A stretch of DNA of 41,356 nucleotides, taken from assembly GCA_024409235.1 (NCBI GenBank), contig JAKSUA010000023.1:1-41356 (forward strand), written 5' to 3'. Each line of letters begins with the position of its first letter. Position 1 is the stretch's first letter. The stretch is from Bacteroidales bacterium (GTDB lineage: Bacteria; Bacteroidota; Bacteroidia; Bacteroidales; UBA1715). Shown piece by piece: positions 32,363 through 41,191 of the stretch. Both the position numbers and the translations under genes were made by a program. Under the pieces are notes generated by a model, which saw only the letters and a list, made by a program, of their open reading frames with translations, was not told the origin of the DNA and did no database searches.

Positions 32363-32389
32363 TGAATTTCTTATCTTTATATTATGATG

Positions 32390-33607
32390 TTACAAGTTCA
32401 TTCCTTTTGTCGCTTCTCTAACTCTTTCTATTTCAGAAACGATAGAATTGACGAATTTGACAGGATGTGCTTCTAGTTCTTGCCAAAAAGAATCATCCAA
32501 TTGCCTATTCATCCAATCCCAACTTATGTAGCCTTCAGTTTCTTGCTTACTATAAACATCTGATAGTTTGGATAAGTGTTTTTGTGCTATCGTCTTTTCT
32601 GGGTCTTTCCAGATTCCATTATACAAGTTTCGTTTGTTGTCACTTTCTATTGCCCACCAGCTTTTCTTCCAATCAGAAATCTCAATTTCAAGATCAAAGT
32701 AGTCGTAGCTGAATGAGTATGCTTTAATTTTATAGCCTTTCTTTTCAAGTGCCTTTACAATCTTTGTCTCACACATTGATTTAATTCGGCTATTTGTGGC
32801 GTTTGACAATAGATCTTCCAATTTGTAAACTTCCTCCCACGTGTCAAGAAGTTCCTTAAGGCTATTTAATTGAAGCTTTTCCATCATTTTGATTTCTAAT
32901 TGATTTTCAATTATTCTATCTTCTTTACGTAATCCAAACTCCTGTTTTAGATAATCTGTATATTGAATGATCGCAGATGACAATAAAGGTTCAGACTTTA
33001 CATTATCATATGTGATAATTTCTTCAAGCCAAGGTATGATGTCATCTTTGAAATTCATAGTAATGAATCTGCCATCACTTTTGCTTGTGACTCGAAGAAA
33101 CTTTTTAGCTTCGTCTGTTAAACTGTTATCCGTTATCTCTTTCGAACCATCACCGGTTAGATAAATGACATAAATTTTGTTTTTGGGAATACTGCAACTT
33201 AGAGCATATTTGACATATCGTCCAATTTGTTCTTCCATATCTTTGGCACCCCAAATTTTATTTTCAACAATGATAGCATACTTGTTCTTCTCCTTAATGA
33301 ATAAATCTATACGATTTTCCTCATTAGAGAGTATAGGGGTGTTGATTTCAATATCAATATTGGCACAACATTTTGATTGCATCATAGATACGAACGATCG
33401 TAACAAAGGATAGTTGCCATTGCTTGAATATTGAAGCAACCCTCGAAGGATTCTTGAATTAGCATTTTCATTAGCATGAAGTTCACTAATTATATTCATG
33501 CTATACGGCAGTTCATCCTTCTTGGTGTTATATAGCTCGTACAATTCTCTTGCTATTTTCAAGAGAACATCTACGTTATTTACGTTATCTGTTGGAATTG
33601 TAATCAT
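32390..33607 (-). CDS. PD-(D/E)xK nuclease superfamily protein
   Basis: A 405-residue protein. The nuclease core is ENRIDLFIKEKNKYAIIVENKIWGAKDMEEQIGRYVKYA, giving D...ExK (E-N-K) plus the downstream QxxxY motif, as in the PDDEXK_4 group often found in phage-defence islands. The N-terminal part has the group's usual NIISELHANENANSRILRGLLQ helix, and the C-terminal half is an alpha/beta domain of unknown role. The ATG at 33607 is chosen because it lies 9 bp after the stop of the 55-residue gene; a start nine codons earlier would overlap that gene. Confidence 0.85.
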   Translation of the reverse strand: MITIPTDNVNNVDVLLKIARELYELYNTKKDELPYSMNIISELHANENANSRILRGLLQYSSNGNYPLLRSFVSMMQSKCCANIDIEINTPILSNEENRIDLFIKEKNKYAIIVENKIWGAKDMEEQIGRYVKYALSCSIPKNKIYVIYLTGDGSKEITDNSLTDEAKKFLRVTSKSDGRFITMNFKDDIIPWLEEIITYDNVKSEPLLSSAIIQYTDYLKQEFGLRKEDRIIENQLEIKMMEKLQLNSLKELLDTWEEVYKLEDLLSNATNSRIKSMCETKIVKALEKKGYKIKAYSFSYDYFDLEIEISDWKKSWWAIESDNKRNLYNGIWKDPEKTIAQKHLSKLSDVYSKQETEGYISWDWMNRQLDDSFWQELEAHPVKFVNSIVSEIERVREATKGMNL

Positions 33608-33615
33608 TGGGTGAT

Positions 33616-33783
33616 TCAGTTTAATACAAAACAATCTAAGACTATCATCCCATCTGTGCCAGCTTGACCACTTTCAACCATGGATATAGCGGTCATTTCA
33701 GCCTCATGAGGAGATGATGCAGATACCTGCAGTATAACTTCTTCTCCAAACTCTGTTGTTATCTGTACATCGTAGAGTTCCAT
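33616..33783 (-). CDS. 55-residue protein between glycosylase and nuclease genes
   Basis: A short frame reads MELYDVQITTEFGEEVILQV then SASSPHEAEMTAISMVESG and ends VLDCFVLN. The pattern (strand, strand, helix, strand) looks like a real small alpha/beta domain. It overlaps the end of the glycosylase gene by 25 bp and stops 8 bp before the nuclease ATG, so it fills the gap in the operon neatly. No family recognised. Confidence 0.55.
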   Translation of the reverse strand: MELYDVQITTEFGEEVILQVSASSPHEAEMTAISMVESGQAGTDGMIVLDCFVLN

Positions 33784-34313
33784 GACTCAAGAGTTTCTTT
33801 GACTTGTTTATACAGTTCAATCTTTACTTCAGAGGTTATAGCATTGCCATGAGGGAAGGGTATATTGAAGAAAATAGTATCACATCCATCGACCAATTTA
33901 CCAAGATTACCATGCTTAACACCCCCTTTTCCCATGTACTCTTTGACAAAATGCTTTATCACTTTGCTATGGAGTATAACAACGACTTTAGGCTCATACT
34001 TTATAATGGTTTGCATTAGATCAATGCAATTTCTTACAGTAGGTTTAACCACTGCGCTATTGCTCTCTGCAAGCCCATTGACGAGGTCTGTTACACCATA
34101 TTCCCAATGGTTTGCATTGACTCTTGAAGAACCAAAAACTTGCTCATCCGCCACATTCATATTCACAGGGACGGTAATTAAACCGGAATCGTATAATTGA
34201 TTCCAAAATGCAGGATTAGTCGAAAAGTAATGACCTTTCTTGCTTGACGTGTTCGCAGGATTTAACCCAACAAACAAAATGTCTAATCCATGTCTTACAT
34301 ATGGATATATCAT
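33759..34313 (-). CDS. MUG/TDG-type uracil-DNA glycosylase
   Basis: A 184-residue protein of the uracil-DNA glycosylase superfamily, G:T/U mismatch-specific (MUG) branch. The first motif is LFVGLNPANTSSKKGHYFSTNPAFWNQL, where GLNP and the later F-W are diagnostic. The catalytic Asn lies in GLNPANT, and the second motif corresponds to IPFPHGNA near the C-terminus. A TTG six codons upstream is possible, but the ATG at 34313, 18 bp after the preceding stop, is preferred. It may excise damaged bases or, given its neighbours, process foreign DNA. Confidence 0.82.
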   Translation of the reverse strand: MIYPYVRHGLDILFVGLNPANTSSKKGHYFSTNPAFWNQLYDSGLITVPVNMNVADEQVFGSSRVNANHWEYGVTDLVNGLAESNSAVVKPTVRNCIDLMQTIIKYEPKVVVILHSKVIKHFVKEYMGKGGVKHGNLGKLVDGCDTIFFNIPFPHGNAITSEVKIELYKQVKETLESWNSTMYR

Positions 34314-34331
34314 AATTACTAAACTATACAA

Positions 34332-34610
34332 TTAAATTAGAAAATTGTCGTATGCCCAATCAATACCTTCCTCGAATGGATATTTGAATGAATTTAGCAA
34401 AACGAGTTTTTCTTCTTCGCTAAATTCATTTGTTTCACATTCACAAAATAGAGATTGGGCATGATTCTCAATTGCTTCATCTTCTAGCCCCATTGCTTCA
34501 ACAAGCTTCATATTGCTAATAAGATTAAGATTCTCTATTAGCCATTCTGCTCCTTGTGTGAATCCTTCTTCAAATTCAAGAACAGCATCTTGATGATTGT
34601 GTGAGTCCAC
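34332..34610 (-). CDS. Small acidic protein of unknown function, possibly 5'-frameshifted
   Basis: The frame from the GTG at 34610 gives 92 acidic residues (LEFEEGFTQGAEWLIENLNLI; FSEEEKLVLLNSFKYPFEEGIDWAYDN). The reading continues upstream in frame as IHDAAKTFAFNAIVDSHNHQ, while an ATG at 34680 (MDDEIKNKK) leads into it only after a one-base shift in an A-rich tract. Either the GTG is used or the gene is a recent frameshift. The 'F-x-x-GAEW-x-I-x-x-L' pattern resembles small phage-associated Bacteroidetes proteins. It heads the operon that follows the 41-bp repeat at 34716. Confidence 0.55.
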   Translation of the reverse strand: MDSHNHQDAVLEFEEGFTQGAEWLIENLNLISNMKLVEAMGLEDEAIENHAQSLFCECETNEFSEEEKLVLLNSFKYPFEEGIDWAYDNFLI

Positions 34611-34715
34611 AATTGCATTAAATGCGAAAGTCTTGGCCGCATCATGTATTTTGTTTTTTATTTTTTATTTCATCATCCATACCAATAATCTTTTATATCA
34701 TATTTACCAATTACG

Positions 34716-34756
34716 GTGCAAAGTTAGAATAGGGTAGTCTCAAATCATGGGACAAG
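34716..34756 (-). repeat. 41-bp direct repeat, copy 1, with promoter-like box
   Basis: This copy is identical to 40557-40597 at 39 of 41 positions, in the same orientation. On the minus strand it contains TAACTTTG (a TAnnTTTG -7 box); both mismatches fall near or in that box, yet the box consensus is kept. It precedes the 92-residue gene and the mug-nuclease operon. Confidence 0.9.
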
Positions 34757-34772
34757 CTTCCAAAACCGTTAT

Positions 34773-36770
34773 TTATAGGTCTTTTTTGTATGTTATATCT
34801 TTCCAGTGTATCGAAAATGCAGTCTCAGCTGCATCATCCAGATATTCTTGCAGAAATTTAAACGGGAACGGATATGTCATCAATTCATTCCAACGTCCAA
34901 AACCAAATTTTAGCATCCCACAGATTTCAAAGATATGCTGTTCTATGAGCTCGGGGTTCTCTTTGTGAAGTATGAAAATACGACGAGCACGAGGCATCTT
35001 GTCCATCTTGGTTTTAGGAGTAATCTTCATAGATTCACTATTGGTTCCTGAAATATAGGAATATGAAGAGTAGGGCTCTCCATCAATACCCTCGCTTTTC
35101 CACAGATGGAACCCTATGTATCCACGAAGATAGTCATGAGCAACTTTCTTACGCTTGAACATTGCTACAGTCTCGCCCTCGTTGGTCACTTGACTATATG
35201 CTTCATCAATTAGGTTTACGTCCAAAATTGGTATTTCATCTGTATCGACGATAAAATAGACATTTCCATTTTTGACTAATGCCATATAATCTCTTGCTCC
35301 ACGTATCTTATCATATTCAGAATACTTTAGATTTTGAGATATGAAATTCTCAAAGTCTTCCCCTTGATTATCCAGAGATAATCCATATTGTTTAATTTCA
35401 ATAGTTCCATGGTCGTCAATCTCCATAGACGCACCATGAACATTTCCCTGATTGATTTTGTATCTGATTGCATTCCATCCAATAAGCATATCTGCCAAAG
35501 GCTTTGGCATTACTCTTTTAGCTAAACTATCCTTTACGATGAGTTCAATGAGTATTCTTCTTACTCTGAAGGTATCAAGCAAATCCAGTTTTTCATCTCC
35601 ATAATATGTGATATGCTGGAGAGCATTACCGTTGTTTAACATTCTTACCATGGACTGAGAATACAGAGTTGCCTCAGATTCTTCTTCTTTTGGTTCGCAT
35701 AGTTTGATTATTATGTCGTCCGGAGTTGGCTTTTTGGGAAAAACAATATGCCCACTCATAATTTCTAGAGCTTCATTCTTGAAGTTCTTGATGACCGACT
35801 TAGATCCACTTGTTTGAAACGGATCTTCAAATGAAATGCTTCTTTCGGCAAGATACTCCTGTATAAGTGCCAAGATTCCATCTTTGGTTTTACATTCATC
35901 ATAATGGATGACCTGGGAATCTCTGAAATTTACCTCTATTATTCCTTTGAACGCATCATTAACAGATTCTATTACTTGCCAGATAACATACAGTTTTCCG
36001 TGAGAATAATCTTCTACATTAAACGGCCAATAAGGAACTAGGTTTTTATTGTCATTGAAATTCTTCTTTTGAATGAAAAGCTTCTTAAGGTCGTATTCGC
36101 CATTTTTCACGCTTTTAATGATTATCGGCTTTACGGCTTGACCTGACCAATAATCACCATCAAAATCTTTGGCAATCTGAAATGCACATGTTCTGTGCTT
36201 TAACAACTCTTTTTCGTTGAAAGGATTAGAAAATGATGTCGTCCGAGCCGTCAGATTCATGTATTCATTAACCTCTATTTTTAAGCATACAAGTTCTTTG
36301 CGACTCTTGCGAGCCCCAAAATTCTTGTCATCGCAAACAAGTAACGAACCATCGTTATACATCATGTTGCTATTCTTTTTCTTTCCCAGAGAATTTATAG
36401 CCAAAGATGCAATGATTCTTTGCCGCACTTTATCTTCATACTTTTCGAGGGTGTTATTCCAAGCTTTAACGTCGTTATATGCTCTAAGACTGTTAAGAAC
36501 TTCATCCTCTTTTCCTTTTGTGGTTAATATGAAGAACTGAACAGATGGGAAATGTTGAGCACCCCATCTGTCTCTGATTCCTGAGACAGATATGAAAGGG
36601 ACATCTCCAAATTGTTCATAAGCCAGGTTCTTATGTTCTGGGTCAGTACTATAATAAGATACGATGGAGTATTTTGCAAAGAACTTGTCTTTATCCCATG
36701 AGACTTCGATTCTATTCGTTGTGATAGGAAGACTCTTTATGTAATTATCATCTAATACTATCCTTGCCAT
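34773..36770 (-). CDS. ddmE: Argonaute-like partner of the helicase-nuclease (DdmE-like)
   Basis: A 665-residue soluble protein. Its ATG shares one base with the stop of the helicase-nuclease gene (TAATG), so the two are translated together. Size, gene order and partner match DdmE, the catalytically inactive prokaryotic Argonaute of the DdmDE plasmid-elimination system. Internal hints are a beta-rich C-terminal half (YMALVKNGNVYFIVDTDEIP; RRIFILHKENPELIEQHIFEICGML) and an ending like the PIWI C-terminus (ELMTYPFPFKFLQEYLDDAA, compare T-x-P-x-P-hydrophobic-A in Argonautes). I cannot see a DEDX catalytic tetrad, as expected for DdmE. The alternative is the related pPIWI-RE group. Identification rests mainly on context. 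Confidence 0.6.
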   Translation of the reverse strand: MARIVLDDNYIKSLPITTNRIEVSWDKDKFFAKYSIVSYYSTDPEHKNLAYEQFGDVPFISVSGIRDRWGAQHFPSVQFFILTTKGKEDEVLNSLRAYNDVKAWNNTLEKYEDKVRQRIIASLAINSLGKKKNSNMMYNDGSLLVCDDKNFGARKSRKELVCLKIEVNEYMNLTARTTSFSNPFNEKELLKHRTCAFQIAKDFDGDYWSGQAVKPIIIKSVKNGEYDLKKLFIQKKNFNDNKNLVPYWPFNVEDYSHGKLYVIWQVIESVNDAFKGIIEVNFRDSQVIHYDECKTKDGILALIQEYLAERSISFEDPFQTSGSKSVIKNFKNEALEIMSGHIVFPKKPTPDDIIIKLCEPKEEESEATLYSQSMVRMLNNGNALQHITYYGDEKLDLLDTFRVRRILIELIVKDSLAKRVMPKPLADMLIGWNAIRYKINQGNVHGASMEIDDHGTIEIKQYGLSLDNQGEDFENFISQNLKYSEYDKIRGARDYMALVKNGNVYFIVDTDEIPILDVNLIDEAYSQVTNEGETVAMFKRKKVAHDYLRGYIGFHLWKSEGIDGEPYSSYSYISGTNSESMKITPKTKMDKMPRARRIFILHKENPELIEQHIFEICGMLKFGFGRWNELMTYPFPFKFLQEYLDDAAETAFSIHWKDITYKKDL

Positions 36771-39700
36771 TATCCAATAATTTTTTTAAGTGTATCAATT
36801 GCACTTTGGATGATGTTGCCATCATTGTCAATTACTCCATGAATCTCAGTTACTGCATCCATGGACTCACCAGGAAGCTGCAGCATATTAACTGTAATGA
36901 GCTGACATCCCAATCTTTCACGTTTAATCTTGCGTTTGTCTTTAGTAGCCAGTTCACCTTGTTTGTCATTGTGATCAACAAGTGGATTCATGTTTTTTAC
37001 ATCAAATGCTATCTTATACGTTCCATCAGGATTACAGATTACAAAGTCTGCCAACTCATAGTCGCGACCTTCAAGGTGTTTGAAATCCTCCTCTTGGCAA
37101 TTAGTGTATTCTAACACTATTGCCTTGAAAGCTTCTTCGCCTATTTCACCAGCGTAATCTGTCTTCAATATCTCTGGATGAAGAATTAAACCACCTGGCT
37201 TCCAATCTGTAGCATAACCATTTGCTTCAAAGTGTTTTCGAATCACATCATTCTTCATCAACACATCCAGTCTTACAGTGGATGGTGAGATTGGTTGAGT
37301 ATATGGTCTACCCTTTCCCTGGGGGCAAATGTCATTACTACGGTTTGGGTCAAAAGAGAAGAAGTACTCGTTGTTCTCATTTCTTTGCCAATTGCCATAG
37401 CATTTGCAGATGAAAGTCAAGTATTTATCCTCTTCAACTAACTCGCTATAATCACTGATGACAGGTTTTTTAATGATAGTTTGCTTGTAGCTTTGATTCA
37501 TTAACTGGTTTATCTGTACATTACGAGGTACAGATGTGCCTTCCTCAACATCGTCATCGTAATCCTCTTCTCTATCTGGATGTGGAGTATACCGGAGAGC
37601 AATACTGCGCATTCTATCGAGTTGCCTTTTTGCATAATTGGCATTGTTACATCTGACAATTTCTTCGGGATTAGCTGCAGATGGAAGTTCTTTCGGCATT
37701 GAAAGGATGTATTCAGCGAGGGTACGGAACTCTTTTGTGAGAGACTTCTCTAAGTTGTCTCTGTCAAAATACTTAGCCATATCCATATCAAACAGAATAT
37801 ATGTAGTATGTGGCTTGTTCCTTGTACGGCACAATCGACCAACAGCTTGTTCAACAACAGTCTGTGCCCATGCTGCCTTGTCTTTTGCTATGCCAGGATT
37901 GTTCTTGTCGCCAAACCAGAAATTGTTCGACAGAGCTCTACATAGCCATGAAGCAACTTCGTTCTTTGAAAGACAACCACGTTCGTATAGCATCATCAGG
38001 GAGAGCATGGCATTATATAGGCTTTTCTCGAACGTTGACTCATTGCCATCCTCGCTCATCATCAGATATGCACTTGGACATTGAACATAAACGGCATCCC
38101 AGTCTTTCTTCAGTTTTTCATCATTTGTTTCCCAATTGTCGCCTTTGACAAAATCAAGCCCCTCGGGAATCTCATACTGCATATTTGCACCAGCTTTGAA
38201 GCTTGCGTACGCAGATACCAGCATTATTTTAGAATCCTTGCTTTCGCTAAGTTCTTTGAGAATAGATCCTTCAACCTCTTCCCAATCCTTGGAGATTCTT
38301 ATATGGTCATTTGTCCAATCTGTGGGAAGTTCATCTTCAAACGGAGTATTCTGGTACTTGTACGAGCCATCTATCAGACAGCTTAAAACGTTTGTCTGTA
38401 AAGGATCACCGTTCCTGTTTTGGAAGAAGATCATACTTCTTATGTCTTCATGGTTAATAAACCAATGATAGGCTTCAATAAACTGGAACAGTCGATAAAG
38501 TGGGAAGGATATACTCTCTCCTTCCTTTTTTGATTTTATGAGTTCTCTTCGAGTCAACTTGAACCAACGCTCATCAAGTCCTTCTTCGCGTGCCTCTTTA
38601 GAGAACATCATTTTATACTTTTCAGGCAGGAATGTTTTTTCATCCCTGCTATCTTCGAAAGTATAGTGTTCAAGTGCTTTTATTTCTATTTGATGTTCTA
38701 CTGGGTATGTATGGGAAACGAGATTGTCAAACGTCTTTCTGTCATCCTCAGACAAAGCGTGAACATTATTACCGACACTCTCTTTGAGGTATTCTATGTC
38801 GCAATTACTGATTACAGACGAGCTTGAAGCCGTGGCTGAACACAGCACTACAGAAGTGCCCTCTGTTCTCAATAAATCGAAAAGAATCTTCTCAGGTGTA
38901 GTTGAAATCTCTCGACAGGAAAGACGTACTCGATGCTGGTTGTCTCGCTCGTCCACTTCCTCCTGATATAACTGTACACCTTGTGAATAAACAGAGTAAT
39001 CTGGCAGTTTTAGCTTTTCTTCTCCCTTATTGATAATCAGATTCTTTCTGTTTGTCATAAATTCAAAGAGCTGCTGCTCAAATTGATATTCCGAGTTTGT
39101 CTCAAAACGTGAGAAAAGAGTATGTATTTCTCTTTCACGCGTTGGATAACCTAAGTAGTGATTCTTAGGCAACTTGTTTGCAGACAGTTCATCCTCTGTT
39201 CTTTCGAAGTCTTCCACACTTTTCTGGAATGCCTCATTGACAACTTTGCTTAACTGTGCTTTAATGGCAGTGGTGTTACCTACAATCAATGACAGGAACT
39301 TGTCCATTGGCACAACGTAGTCAAACATTCGTTTTAGTTCGACATCATCTTCGGCATGATGTAATTTGAACTGTTTCTTTCCTTTGTTGTAGCATATAAA
39401 GGAATGTGATTTGTCGTTGGATTTGGAAACATTGAGTTTCAGAGCAGGACCAGAGAAGAATACTCCTCGTCGATAGTCCTCAAGGTCTTCTATGTCACCC
39501 AAGAAAATATTCTTGTATGGCTCTGTATTTCCTAAGGTCTTTTCCCAATTCGTTGAGATGATGTTATTTGCCTTGTTCAATGAATCATCGAGTAAACTGC
39601 CATAATATTCATCTGAAACATGGTCAGCCATATCTATCAGCTGTTTATACTGTAGATAACCATTATAGCCCTTTGAAAACCTATTCCTTCCTCCTGAACT

Positions 39701-40534
39701 TTCAATTGCTTGATCGATGATCGCATTGCGCATTGCAATGGCAGCTTGGTCAGACTCATCTAATAGAATAAGAGTCCTTCTCCCTTTTTCTGTAATGTCA
39801 TGAAGACTGATTTTCTCACCCAGAATAGGGTCTATTCCGTACATTGCCTTATGTACGGTCATGAGGAGCACTTTTTTCTTTTTATAGTCAACCTGTGGAT
39901 AGACTTCAGCCAAAGATGGAAAATCTCGTAGGACTTTCCCAATGTCAAGGCGACTTCCTTTTTTCTGGCGGTTGTATATCTTTTTATATAACTCGAAGAA
40001 GTTTCTTACGTCTCTTCTGAGTTTCGTTTCTCCTTCTGTTATCTGAGTTTGAATAAAATCGTTATTGTTGTTTCCCTGAGTAAGAATCAAGTTTTTTACA
40101 CCTTCATAGGTCTTTTTGATTTTACTGCAGGCATATCTCAATTCATTATTGCTTCCTTCCGTATTCATCTCACCGATTCTGTGGTCAATCTGATCAATGA
40201 ATTTACGAAAAGAATCTGTATCAATAGCGTTCTTGATTACCTCTGCATTATTTTCAATAACCAGCTTTTGGTCATCTTTGATTACACTATCTGGCGAATC
40301 AATGAACCTGTCAATTTCGCGATTCATGCCTTCTACCAACTTATTTTGAACGCAAAGAATAACTATACGGTCAAAATGCTTAGGATAGTATTCACATGTC
40401 AGTTTTCCAATCGTATAAGACTTGCCTCCACCTGTTGCTATGTCGCAAATGTGGAGTCCCGGCGTGACATATTCCTTGAAGATCGCTTCAACGTGTTCAC
40501 TAAGTTGTTCTTTATATGATTTAGACATAATCAT
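36770..40534 (-). CDS. ddmD: SF2 helicase with C-terminal PD-(D/E)xK nuclease (DdmD-like)
   Basis: A 1254-residue protein. Helicase motifs in order: Walker A IATGGGKSY (32-40), motif II LLDESDQAA (DESD 259-262), motif III CSATAS (SATA 566-569), motif V SAYASFKAGANMQ, and motif VI QAVGRLCR (896-903). The C-terminal nuclease has D1163 in ELADFVI and D1178-x-K1180 in AFDVKNMNP. One chain combining an SF2 motor with this nuclease, followed by an Argonaute-like protein, is the layout of DdmDE, which in Vibrio cholerae destroys small multicopy plasmids. The promoter repeat at 40557 lies 23 bp before the start. A second in-frame ATG is at 40528. Confidence 0.72.
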   Translation of the reverse strand: MIMSKSYKEQLSEHVEAIFKEYVTPGLHICDIATGGGKSYTIGKLTCEYYPKHFDRIVILCVQNKLVEGMNREIDRFIDSPDSVIKDDQKLVIENNAEVIKNAIDTDSFRKFIDQIDHRIGEMNTEGSNNELRYACSKIKKTYEGVKNLILTQGNNNNDFIQTQITEGETKLRRDVRNFFELYKKIYNRQKKGSRLDIGKVLRDFPSLAEVYPQVDYKKKKVLLMTVHKAMYGIDPILGEKISLHDITEKGRRTLILLDESDQAAIAMRNAIIDQAIESSGGRNRFSKGYNGYLQYKQLIDMADHVSDEYYGSLLDDSLNKANNIISTNWEKTLGNTEPYKNIFLGDIEDLEDYRRGVFFSGPALKLNVSKSNDKSHSFICYNKGKKQFKLHHAEDDVELKRMFDYVVPMDKFLSLIVGNTTAIKAQLSKVVNEAFQKSVEDFERTEDELSANKLPKNHYLGYPTREREIHTLFSRFETNSEYQFEQQLFEFMTNRKNLIINKGEEKLKLPDYSVYSQGVQLYQEEVDERDNQHRVRLSCREISTTPEKILFDLLRTEGTSVVLCSATASSSSVISNCDIEYLKESVGNNVHALSEDDRKTFDNLVSHTYPVEHQIEIKALEHYTFEDSRDEKTFLPEKYKMMFSKEAREEGLDERWFKLTRRELIKSKKEGESISFPLYRLFQFIEAYHWFINHEDIRSMIFFQNRNGDPLQTNVLSCLIDGSYKYQNTPFEDELPTDWTNDHIRISKDWEEVEGSILKELSESKDSKIMLVSAYASFKAGANMQYEIPEGLDFVKGDNWETNDEKLKKDWDAVYVQCPSAYLMMSEDGNESTFEKSLYNAMLSLMMLYERGCLSKNEVASWLCRALSNNFWFGDKNNPGIAKDKAAWAQTVVEQAVGRLCRTRNKPHTTYILFDMDMAKYFDRDNLEKSLTKEFRTLAEYILSMPKELPSAANPEEIVRCNNANYAKRQLDRMRSIALRYTPHPDREEDYDDDVEEGTSVPRNVQINQLMNQSYKQTIIKKPVISDYSELVEEDKYLTFICKCYGNWQRNENNEYFFSFDPNRSNDICPQGKGRPYTQPISPSTVRLDVLMKNDVIRKHFEANGYATDWKPGGLILHPEILKTDYAGEIGEEAFKAIVLEYTNCQEEDFKHLEGRDYELADFVICNPDGTYKIAFDVKNMNPLVDHNDKQGELATKDKRKIKRERLGCQLITVNMLQLPGESMDAVTEIHGVIDNDGNIIQSAIDTLKKIIG

Positions 40535-40556
40535 AATAGAGTTTACAGAAATTTTT

Positions 40557-40597
40557 GTGCAAAGGTAAAATAGGGTAGTCTCAAATCATGGGACAAG
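40557..40597 (-). repeat. 41-bp direct repeat, copy 2, at the helicase-nuclease promoter
   Basis: The partner of 34716-34756. On the minus strand it carries TACCTTTG (a TAnnTTTG -7 box), giving a predicted short 5' leader before the start at 40534. The interval between the two copies contains only the two-gene module. Confidence 0.9.
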
Positions 40598-40854
40598 TAA
40601 CAGAAAAATATTAGCAATACTAATTTTTATCTATGACTTGTATACATTCTTGATAATACGAATATCTACAATTAACACTGAAAAAATACTAAGAAAAATT
40701 GATAAAATTGCAAAGAAACGCAATAAAATCGATGATTTTCGATAGAAATTTAGAAGCTGTTTTGAAATTATTTTAAAAAATATATAATTATTTAGTTATC
40801 AGTTGATTAATTAAAATATTCTCATGACTTTATAAAAATCAAAACAATAAAGTT
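40598..40854. other. AT-rich intergenic stretch
   Basis: There is no open frame of interest. The sequence is very AT-rich with no clear repeat or terminator, and is probably non-coding DNA between the promoter repeat and the transposase remnant. Confidence 0.6.
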
Positions 40855-41020
40855 ATGAAGCAATATTCAATCAACCTTAGCGATAATCAGTGGCAATTTT
40901 AAAAAATCATCGGTTCGCAAGAACGAAAAAGAAAGTATTCGTTAAGAAACATTTTAAATTATACTCTTGCCCATCTCGTATGCTTCCTGCATGGCTCAAC
41001 ATGGGATGTTGTTTGTCGGT
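40855..41020 (+). mobile_element. Remnant of an IS5-family transposase
   Basis: From ATG 40855 the frame reads MKQYSINLSDNQWQF, then an in-frame stop, then KIIGSQERKRKYSLRNILN. This is the N-terminus of IS5-like transposases (LTDxQW...RKRKxSLRxIxNA). In another frame, CPSRMLPAW matches the following conserved CQWRMLP. The stop, frameshift and truncation make it a relic. No terminal inverted repeats are discernible. Confidence 0.65.
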
Positions 41021-41027
41021 TTTAGTG

Positions 41028-41191
41028 CTATGAATCGTGGTATTTCAAAACTTTCAGCCTTTTTTGTATCAATTCAAGATACGCGACCTTCATCTCTTCG
41101 CTGAGGAAAGAGTTGCTATCAAGTCCTCCCATGTAGGCAGAGCTTTGTGCATATTGTCAATGAGCCGAAGGGTGATGCGTTTATTCCTCAT
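41028..41191 (-). pseudogene. C-terminal remnant of a HipA-like kinase
   Basis: Beginning at an ATG (41191) that overlaps the HTH stop by 11 bp, the frame reads RITLRLIDNMHKALPTWEDLI; after a one-base shift it continues NSFLSEEMKVAYLELIQKRL and KVLKYHDS to the stop at 41028. SFLSEEMK...L-E-R-L-K-V-L is the usual HipA C-terminus. The large N-terminal and catalytic portion is missing, so the kinase is dead. Confidence 0.65.

Noticed and set aside
36764..40519. Several plus-strand open frames across the helicase-nuclease gene
   Set aside because: They lie antisense to a long frame with complete helicase and nuclease motifs and show no family signature.
34773..40534. Assignment as an ordinary type I or III restriction helicase pair
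   Set aside because: No methylase or specificity subunit is linked. The nuclease is at the C-terminus of the helicase and the partner has no restriction motifs.
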